Shown here in pieces: positions 6,577 to 12,207 of a DNA stretch of 12,207 nucleotides. The notes under the pieces are model-generated. The model did no database searches. It was not told the origin of the DNA and worked only from the letters and a program-made list of their open reading frames with translations. The stretch covers positions 1-12,207 of the forward strand of contig CALBKH010000057.1 in NCBI GenBank assembly GCA_937892955.1. Direction: 5' to 3'. The first letter of the stretch is position 1. Each line of letters begins with the position of its first letter. The position numbers were made by a program, and so were the translations under genes. The stretch is from an uncultured Alphaproteobacteria bacterium (GTDB taxonomy: Bacteria; Pseudomonadota; Alphaproteobacteria; Rhizobiales; Ancalomicrobiaceae).

Positions 6577-8045
6577 CCGGGTCCGCCTTCCACCGGGAGA
6601 CGGCCTCCGGCGGTCCGGCCTCCACCTTCCGCGCCGGGCGGTTCGAGGGCGGCCAGACAGGCGCTCTTCCAAGCGGGGGTGTCGAGCGGATCGAGCAGGG
6701 TGGTGTTGTCGAAGGCGAGTTCACGGAACACCGGCAGATCCGAGGCGATCACCGGCAAGCCGAGAGCTTCCGCCTCGAGAAGCGGCAGCCCGAGGCCTTC
6801 GGCGAAGCTCGGAAAGAGCACGGCCCGCGCCCCCTTCATCAGATGGAAGAGATTGCGGTCGTCGAGTTCGTTGTGTTCGCTGACGTGGCGGCGGATCGCC
6901 GGGCTGCGTTCGAGCAGATCGACGATGTTCTCGTTCTCCCATCCGCGCTTTCCGACGATGTGGAGATGCGGCACGGTCTCGAGGCCGCAACTCGCCAGAT
7001 GGCGCCACAGGTGCAGCAGCAGAAGATGGTTCTTGCGCGGCTCGATGGTGCCGACGGTGACGAAATAGGGCGCCGTCGCCGCGATGAGATGGGCGATCTC
7101 CGGCGACGGCGGCGGCAGTCCTTCGACCCCGATCTCGATCTTCGGCCGGATGGTGGCGACGACCGAGGCATCCCAACCCTTCTCGTGGACGTAGGCCTCG
7201 AGGTTCGTCGCCGTATCGGCGGAGTTGCAGATGAAGTGACCGCCGGCGGAGACGATTTCGCCGAGATAGCGCTCGAGTTGGCCGACGTGGCGCGGCCGGA
7301 TGTATTCGGGAAACTGGATCGGGATGATGTCGTGGATGTAGGCGAGGACGTCGATCCCCATCTCGTCGCGCAGTTTCCGGAGGAAGCCGGCCCGGCGGGC
7401 GAAGCCGTGATGCGAACAGACGAAGTAGGTGGCCGAGCGGCCGCGTATTTCGTTCGCCAGTTCCCCCGCGAGGCCGCGCCCGACGCGCTTTTCGACGAGG
7501 CCGCGGAAGCGGCGCCACAGGCGCCAGACCTCGTTGGCGAGGCCGGGAGCGGTGGCCGGCAACAGCAACAGCGGCAGCGTCGCCGTCGGCGAGATCGCAT
7601 GGAGCCGCGACAGTTCTTCCGGCAGAACGTTGCATTCGTCGCCCGTCGCCAGAAGATCGCGGAAATGGGCGAGACGTTCTCGCGGCGACATGGTGCGGAG
7701 CCGATCGAGGTCGAACGACAGCGGCCCCCCGAAATTGCCGACGAGACCGAGCTGTTCGAAGCGGCGCGAGAAGGAGCGGTTCCACTTCTCCGAATCGAAA
7801 CAGGCCTCCTGCAACGAGCGCATGAACCGAACCATGAGGTCTCGCTCGATGACGACGCCGTCGCCGCCGCGTTGGGCGACGAAGACGATCCGCTCCGGCG
7901 AGGTCTCCGCCAGCCCCAGGGCGAAATGCAGGTCCACCCGGTCGATGCCGGTGGCGAACGGCTCCAGCCGCCGGTTGAGCAGGCGGGTGACGTCGTAGAG
8001 GATGAGGTCTGTCCGGATGTGTTCCTTGAGCGAATTTATGGCCAT
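6573..8045 (-). CDS. Glycosyltransferase family 4 (GT-B fold), left copy
   Basis: A 490-aa retaining-type glycosyltransferase, last gene of the minus-strand block. The N-terminal domain opens with LILYDVTRLLNRR (14-26) and GIDRVDLH (33-40). The C-terminal donor domain has GTIEPRKNH (332-340), with the Arg-Lys that binds donor phosphates, and FPSFAEGLGLPLLEAEALG with the E416-X7-E424 motif. A basic amphipathic stretch near 172-190 could lie on the membrane surface. The C-terminus is odd: after AWKSACLAALEPP it runs into a Gly/Arg tail ending at the overlap with sulfotransferase 2. It lacks the final helical segment seen in the neighbouring paralogue (DWPTQSRLF, then TDLVEKALR). The start ATG has only a weak Shine-Dalgarno. 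Probable role: adding a sugar to capsule or exopolysaccharide. Donor unknown. Confidence 0.92.
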   Translation of the reverse strand: MAINSLKEHIRTDLILYDVTRLLNRRLEPFATGIDRVDLHFALGLAETSPERIVFVAQRGGDGVVIERDLMVRFMRSLQEACFDSEKWNRSFSRRFEQLGLVGNFGGPLSFDLDRLRTMSPRERLAHFRDLLATGDECNVLPEELSRLHAISPTATLPLLLLPATAPGLANEVWRLWRRFRGLVEKRVGRGLAGELANEIRGRSATYFVCSHHGFARRAGFLRKLRDEMGIDVLAYIHDIIPIQFPEYIRPRHVGQLERYLGEIVSAGGHFICNSADTATNLEAYVHEKGWDASVVATIRPKIEIGVEGLPPPSPEIAHLIAATAPYFVTVGTIEPRKNHLLLLHLWRHLASCGLETVPHLHIVGKRGWENENIVDLLERSPAIRRHVSEHNELDDRNLFHLMKGARAVLFPSFAEGLGLPLLEAEALGLPVIASDLPVFRELAFDNTTLLDPLDTPAWKSACLAALEPPGAEGGGRTAGGRLPVEGGPG

Positions 8046-8124
8046 GGCCGTCGATCCGCGCGGCCGGGGCGCCCGGCGCCGGCCGGATCCCGCAGGAGTA
8101 TCTTCGGAAAGGTCCCTCGCACCG
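8046..8124 (-). other. Short gap with GC hairpin between the two GT4 genes
   Basis: 79 bases. A GC-rich inverted repeat at 8062-8084 (GGCCGG...CCGGCC outer arms) can form about 8 bp with a 2-base bulge. No T-run follows on the minus strand. It may be a weak attenuator or simply GC bias; the genes on both sides are on the same strand and likely share a transcript. Confidence 0.3.
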
Positions 8125-9468
8125 TCATCGCAACGCCTTCTCGACGAGGTCCGTGAATAGCCTCGACTGGGTCGGCCAGTCCAGCAATTCCTCCGAGAGA
8201 TGCGGCGCCGGCAGTCCCATCGGATCGGCTGCCGCCGCTCGGATCGCCGCTTTCCACGCCGCCGCGTCGTCCGGAGGAAGCGCGACGAGACCGTCGGTGA
8301 CGATTTCGCGGAAAACCGGCAGATCGGAGGCGATCACCGGGACGCCGAGCGCCGCCGCTTCGGCGAGCGGCAGGCCGAAGCCTTCGGCGAAGGAGGGGAA
8401 CAACAGGGCCGTGGCGTCGCGCAACCGTGCGCGCACGGCGTCATCGTCGAGGCCGCTCTCCTCGATGACGTGGTCGGAACGCCCCGCCCAACCGTCGAGC
8501 TCGGCCGTGACCTCGTCGATGTCCCAACCGCGACGACCGATGATGCGGAGCCGCGGGATCGGCGCGTCGTTCTCGGCGATCATCTCGCGCCAGATCGCCA
8601 GCAGCATCTTGTGATTCTTGCGAGGCTCGATGGTGCCCAGGACGATGAAATCGGCCGTGGTCGCGGAAGCGGCCCGCATCGCTGCGGCGTTCTGCGGCCG
8701 CTCGATGCCCGGGTGAACCACTTCGAGAACGGGGAAGGCGCCGGGGGCGACCGCCTCGAGATGCCGCGCCAGAGCCGCCGCCGTCGCCCTCGAATTGGCG
8801 ACGAAGGTCGCTCGATGCCGAACCAGTTCGCCGATGAAAGCGCCGAAGGCGGCGATCCGATCCGCCCGCGAGAACTGCGGCACTTCGAGCGGCATGAGGT
8901 CGTGGACGTAGGCGAGAACGGCGAGGTCGGCGCGCCGGGCCAATCGATCGAGGGCTCCGGGCAGGCGCGCCGCACCCTCGTGCGAGGCGTTGACGTAGAG
9001 CACGCGGCGGCCGCCGAGGACGGCGGTTCCGGAGAAACCCGAACGAGCGAGGCGGACGAAACGGGCGAAACGACGAGCGAGGCGTGCGGGTCCCTCGCCC
9101 GGATCGCCGGGGCCGCGACGGCGGGCGGCGACTTCGCGCTCGACGCGCCGAGCGCCGTGGCCGTTGTTGGCGGCGACGCCGAGCCGATCGATGCGGGCCG
9201 CCACCGCCTCGTCGGGAGCCGTGCCGCGGGACCAGGCCGCGCCGAGTCCGCCGAGGAGATCGACGATCGTCGCCCGCTCGTCGGCGAGCACCACCGGATG
9301 GCGCCCGACGAGCACCACCGGCAGACAGTCGGCCCCGAACCGGGCGAAGGTGGCCGCGGCGAGTTCGAGGTCGATGCGATCGATTCCGGTCGGATTGGAG
9401 GCCCGCCGGCGGTTCACGAGGCGAGTCACGTCGTAGAGGACGAGAGGGCGTGGGGATTCAGTCGGCAC
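8125..9468 (-). CDS. Glycosyltransferase family 4 (GT-B fold), right copy
   Basis: A 447-aa GT-B glycosyltransferase, paralogous to the next gene on the same strand. Shared signatures are LVLYDVTRLVNRR (9-21), TGIDRIDL (27-34), LAYVHDLMPLEVPQ (185-198), LGTIEPRKNH (277-286), GRRGW and FPSFAEGFGLPLAEAAALG, with E362-X7-E370. An Arg/Gly-rich insert (about 104-145) ends in an amphipathic basic helix, RLARRFARFVRLARSGF. The start is GTG at 9468, inside the end of the kpsC-like gene (11-base overlap), with GGGACATGAG just upstream. The overlap implies translational coupling and a shared task. The C-terminus is complete, ending in a helix typical of GT4 proteins. The family assignment is secure. 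The sugar added is unknown; many GT4 enzymes use GDP-mannose or UDP-sugars. Confidence 0.93.
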   Translation of the reverse strand: MPTESPRPLVLYDVTRLVNRRRASNPTGIDRIDLELAAATFARFGADCLPVVLVGRHPVVLADERATIVDLLGGLGAAWSRGTAPDEAVAARIDRLGVAANNGHGARRVEREVAARRRGPGDPGEGPARLARRFARFVRLARSGFSGTAVLGGRRVLYVNASHEGAARLPGALDRLARRADLAVLAYVHDLMPLEVPQFSRADRIAAFGAFIGELVRHRATFVANSRATAAALARHLEAVAPGAFPVLEVVHPGIERPQNAAAMRAASATTADFIVLGTIEPRKNHKMLLAIWREMIAENDAPIPRLRIIGRRGWDIDEVTAELDGWAGRSDHVIEESGLDDDAVRARLRDATALLFPSFAEGFGLPLAEAAALGVPVIASDLPVFREIVTDGLVALPPDDAAAWKAAIRAAAADPMGLPAPHLSEELLDWPTQSRLFTDLVEKALR

Positions 9469-10555
9469 CGCTCATGTCCCGTGAGAACCGATCCATCACC
9501 TCCACGAGCGTCATCCGTCGACCGCTGCGGGGATCGAAATAGATCGGATAGAGGATGAACGCGGCATGAAAGAGTTGCAGGACCGTCAAGTTTCGACGGC
9601 GGCGGGGAAAGGTGACGTGATCGCGCGTCAGCCCCCACCCGGCATAGAACGGACCGCCGAAGGTCACAACCTCCTTGCCGCGCAAGAGCGCCTCGAAGCC
9701 GCCGAGGGACGAGATCGTGTAGACGGTATCGACGGCATCGATGGCGTCGCCGATGGCGACCGTCGGGTCGATCTCCTCGACCCCGGGCAAGGTTGCGACG
9801 TCGACGCGGCCTTCGCGACAGGGAGATCCCAGGCAATCGGGATGCTGCTTGAACAGGATGCGGCAGCCCGGTCGGTCGGCGATCGCCCGTTCGAGGAGGC
9901 CGCGGTTGGTCGAGATCGCGTTGGCGTTGCGCAGGATCGACTGGTCGTCTTCGACCTGGCCGAGAACGAGCACCGAGCCGGGGACACGTGCGGGGAGCGA
10001 ACGCGTGTCGGAGCGGACGCCGAGGTTGTATTTGCTGATCGCCGATCGCCTCAGCCGGTCGAGCGTGTTCTCGACCGCCGCGTCGTCGCGGCCCTCTTCC
10101 GGCAGATCGTTGCAGAGCGTTTCGAGATCGGAAGGGCGGCCGGCATCGAAATAGAGGCCGGTCCGGTCGACACAGAGCGACCACGGTGGTGTGTGGTCGA
10201 TGCCGCGGCCGAGCGAACGAACGAACCCGTCCTCGAGGCGGAGGACTTCGCATCCGGCGAAATCGGAAGGGCGAAAGCCCGCCGCCTCGTCGTTGAGCGA
10301 CCAGATCACGATGCGCGTCGGCGATCCGCGGAGGAGCCGTCGCGCGACCCGGAAGGTGCGGGGGTGATCGACGAAGAGGAGGCGATCGTCGCGGAAGAGC
10401 TTTCGGGTGAAGCCTTCTTTCCAAGGCGAGAAACCGATGGCGATGGCGACCTGCCGGCCCGACAGCCGTGCCGATAGAACTCCGATCGCGGTACCGACGA
10501 GCGATCGCCGCATCGCACTCGCGGCGCGTCCGATCAGATCCTTCGCTGTGTCCAT
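9458..10555 (-). CDS. KpsC-like capsule polysaccharide transferase, single module
   Basis: A 365-aa protein of the capsule synthesis family PF05159 (KpsC/KpsS/LipB). In E. coli-type capsules these enzymes add beta-Kdo residues to the phosphatidylglycerol anchor at the inner face of the membrane. Motifs seen: GFSPWKEGF (41-49), RLEDGFVRSLGRG (106-118), SKYN (174-177), LGQVEDDQS (198-206), KQHPD (236-240), SLGGFEALLRGKEV (283-296) and GGPFYAGWGLTRD (300-312). From recollection of the family, these match the C-terminal module of two-module KpsC, which is about twice this length; the N-terminal module is absent here. The ATG at 10555 has no good Shine-Dalgarno; M16 is an alternative start. It is the first gene of the minus-strand block and overlaps the following glycosyltransferase gene. 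The exact linkage formed is not determined; a non-Kdo sugar is possible. Confidence 0.88.
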   Translation of the reverse strand: MDTAKDLIGRAASAMRRSLVGTAIGVLSARLSGRQVAIAIGFSPWKEGFTRKLFRDDRLLFVDHPRTFRVARRLLRGSPTRIVIWSLNDEAAGFRPSDFAGCEVLRLEDGFVRSLGRGIDHTPPWSLCVDRTGLYFDAGRPSDLETLCNDLPEEGRDDAAVENTLDRLRRSAISKYNLGVRSDTRSLPARVPGSVLVLGQVEDDQSILRNANAISTNRGLLERAIADRPGCRILFKQHPDCLGSPCREGRVDVATLPGVEEIDPTVAIGDAIDAVDTVYTISSLGGFEALLRGKEVVTFGGPFYAGWGLTRDHVTFPRRRRNLTVLQLFHAAFILYPIYFDPRSGRRMTLVEVMDRFSRDMSGAD

Positions 10556-10861
10556 CGGAGGGGACAGGCTTTCGCTCCTTCACCGAGAGGCACCGTCGTC
10601 GTTTCGAAGCGGGCGTCGCGAACCGTCGTTCGCCTCGCTCCCGCCCGGACATAGATACGCCGAGCGGCGCATGGGAGGATAGACCACGATCGGCGGATCT
10701 TTCGCAGGGCCGACGCTTCCGGCGCCGCCGCCCACCGCCCCGACGCCGGCTTCCGCGGTTTGCAACCTTGTGGGTTCACGTGGTTTCTGGGATCTTCGGC
10801 GAGAAGCGGATCCTGCGGTGTGGTGCGAGAGGCCACGGGCGCGCCGAAAAGGCCGGTATCG
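10556..10861. other. Divergent intergenic region
   Basis: 306 bases between the divergent kpsC-like gene (minus) and the membrane-protein gene (plus), so it should hold both promoters. I could not identify a convincing one: CTTGTG near 10768 and a TATCTA-like element on the minus strand near 10660 lack good partners at normal spacing. A short inverted repeat CGAAC/GTTCG with a 4-base loop lies near 10620-10633. AAAAGG at 10847-10852 serves as the Shine-Dalgarno for the gene at 10862. No small gene is supported. Confidence 0.45.
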
Positions 10862-12207
10862 ATGTCGGTGAACAATTTTCTCGTGATTCTGGCCCGAGCC
10901 CTCGAAGCCCGTGGTCGTCCCGACGCGACCGAAAGGCTGAGTATCTACGAAACCTCGCGCCGGACCCTGGAGCGGTTCTTCGAACAGAACCCTTCGCTGG
11001 ATGCCGCCGCCCGCGCCAAGCAGCGCGACGAACTGAAGGCGGCGATCGACGAACTCGAGCGGCTCCACGTTCGGGAGCACGATCCCGTACCCCGCCGAAC
11101 CGGTGAAGCGGTCGATCCGCGTGGCGAAACTCCCGGCGCCACCGTTCCGCCGCCGAAAACCGCCGCCGCCCCGCCGTCGCCACCTCGACCCCCGCCGACG
11201 GCTCCCACGGCACCGACACCGGCGGACGTCCCGCCGGCCGCGAAACCGGCCGCTCCGCCGTCCGCGAAGCCGGCCGTCCCGCCGGCCGTGAAACCGGCCG
11301 CCGCGACCCCGCCGCAACGGCCCGCCCCCACCGCCTCCGCCGTGGTTTCGGAACCGACCGCGGCGCGGCAACCGACGCCGCCTGCGCCGGCCGAGACATC
11401 GGTGCCGGCATCGCCGCCTCCCGTTCCTCCTGCACCGGTCGGCGACGATCCCGGAGAGACACCCGCGTCGAACGACGAAACGCCGTCGCGCGGGAGCACC
11501 GCCACCGAGGCTGCGCCGAACAAGCGAGCGCTTCCCGATCCGCGCGCGATGGAAGCCTTGTTCGGCGACGACACCGACGCGCCGAACTCCTCCGACGCAC
11601 CGGTCGCCGCGGCGGACGAAGAGCGCGGGCGAAATCGCCGAGGGACGATCGTGATCCTCGTCCTGTTGCTGGCCCTGGGGGTGGCCTATCAGAGCGGTTG
11701 GTTCGAGACGGCGCGCCGTCTCGTCATCGTCGGCACCCTCCCCAAGACCGACCTGCCGGTCGCGCCGGCCGCACCGAACGATCTCGCGGCCACCGGCGGA
11801 TGGGCCCGTGTGGCGCAAGATCGCCTCGGCGATACCGGAGCGGCCGATCGGACGGCGGCACTTCTGCGCTTCGAAGACGCCGCAGGGGCGAACCGGAAGG
11901 ATCTCTCCGGTCAGATCGCCTGGACCCGTACCGGTAGCGGCGACGGCGAGGAACTGCACGGACGGCTCACGTTCACCGGCTCACCGATCACGATCGAGAT
12001 CCTGCTCGAACGAGATATCGGGTCGCCCGACGGTTTCTCGCGCATGGCTCTGTTCGTGGTCGAAGGTACAGCGGATTCGATTCTCGAGATCGGTCCGCTG
12101 CAACGGGTCGATCCGGCGAGCGGCCGTACGCGCGACGTCGACGGGATCTCGAGCCGTATCGGCCTTTCGCGGATCCTCTACGGCTACAGGCCCTCGTCAG
12201 AAGACGC
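10862..12207 (+). CDS. Single-pass membrane protein with Pro/Ala linker, 3' end outside window
   Basis: Open from the ATG at 10862 to the window end: 448 residues, no stop seen. Layout: residues 1-70 form a helical, charged N-terminal domain (MSVNNFLVILARALEARGRP, then Arg/Glu-rich helices). Residues 75-235 are a low-complexity Pro/Ala/Thr linker with an octapeptide repeat. After a basic stretch (RGRNRRG) comes one membrane helix at about 263-281 (IVILVLLLALGVAYQSGWF), predicting N-in/C-out. The C-terminal domain (from about 300) includes TAALLRFEDAAG, QIAWTR and IEILLERD. I recall Rhizobiales hypothetical proteins with this same layout (helical start, linker, one membrane helix, a C-terminal domain with an LYEE-like then a WR-like motif), but no function is established. 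AAAAGG at 10847 supports this start; a GTG at 10823 is a weaker alternative. It may be unrelated to the glycan genes. Confidence 0.85.
   Translation, partial: MSVNNFLVILARALEARGRPDATERLSIYETSRRTLERFFEQNPSLDAAARAKQRDELKAAIDELERLHVREHDPVPRRTGEAVDPRGETPGATVPPPKTAAAPPSPPRPPPTAPTAPTPADVPPAAKPAAPPSAKPAVPPAVKPAAATPPQRPAPTASAVVSEPTAARQPTPPAPAETSVPASPPPVPPAPVGDDPGETPASNDETPSRGSTATEAAPNKRALPDPRAMEALFGDDTDAPNSSDAPVAAADEERGRNRRGTIVILVLLLALGVAYQSGWFETARRLVIVGTLPKTDLPVAPAAPNDLAATGGWARVAQDRLGDTGAADRTAALLRFEDAAGANRKDLSGQIAWTRTGSGDGEELHGRLTFTGSPITIEILLERDIGSPDGFSRMALFVVEGTADSILEIGPLQRVDPASGRTRDVDGISSRIGLSRILYGYRPSSED
11231..11302 (+). repeat. Three tandem 24-bp units encoding PPA-K-PA octapeptides
   Basis: Units at 11231-11254, 11255-11278 and 11279-11302 encode PPAAKPAA, PPSAKPAV and PPAVKPAA (residues 124-147) in the linker before the membrane helix. 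Units differ by a few bases each. Such Pro-Ala-Lys repeats commonly give stiff, extended linkers; copy number could vary between strains. Confidence 0.75.

Noticed and set aside
4762..6672. A 636-codon open frame on the minus strand opposite both sulfotransferase genes
   Set aside because: It is a mirror of GC-biased coding on the plus strand; the peptide is rich in Arg/Gly/Asp without recognisable domains, while the plus strand carries clear sulfotransferase motifs.
5598..8156. An 852-codon plus-strand frame across sulfotransferase 2 and the left GT4 gene
   Set aside because: It overlaps two well-supported genes on opposite strands and encodes Arg-rich sequence with no domain; a codon-bias shadow.
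11231..11302. Short regular repeats considered as a CRISPR-like array
   Set aside because: The units are directly adjacent without spacers, are a multiple of three, and encode a Pro-Ala-Lys linker in frame.
10580..11959. A 459-codon minus-strand frame with Gly/Arg-rich repeats
   Set aside because: The repeats are the antisense of the Pro/Ala linker of the plus-strand membrane protein; no domain seen.

Overview
The window reads as part of a surface-polysaccharide locus of a high-GC alphaproteobacterium. Hyphomicrobiales (Rhizobiales) is the best guess. That guess rests on G+C of roughly two thirds by eye, strong G/C preference at third codon positions, and a last gene whose layout I recall from Rhizobiales. 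No rRNA, tRNA, transposase, integrase or CRISPR array was seen.

Plus strand, 189-6576: an FkbM-type methyltransferase; gmd and fcl, which together turn GDP-mannose into GDP-L-fucose and are separated by one base; a family 2 glycosyltransferase; and two tandem paralogous PAPS-type sulfotransferases. Minus strand, 10555-6573, read right to left: a single-module KpsC-like capsule (beta-Kdo type) transferase, then two related family 4 glycosyltransferases, the first of which overlaps the end of the kpsC-like gene. The two blocks converge, and their stop codons overlap in a CTAG at 6573-6576. Plus strand from 10862 to the window end: the 5' part of a single-pass membrane protein with a long Pro/Ala linker. 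It is divergent from the capsule block across a 306-bp gap in which I found no clear site.

Taken together the genes suggest synthesis and decoration of a fucose-containing glycan that is sulfated and possibly O-methylated, perhaps on a Kdo-type capsule anchor. The enzyme families are well supported. The combined product is inference, because no polymerase, flippase, ABC exporter or PAPS-synthesis gene lies in the window. The main oddities are: coding-like sequence upstream of the methyltransferase ATG with no usable start codon; a Lys-to-Asn change in the PAPS loop of both sulfotransferases; a left-hand GT4 whose C-terminus differs from its paralogue's exactly where it meets the sulfotransferase gene; and a stand-alone KpsC C-module.
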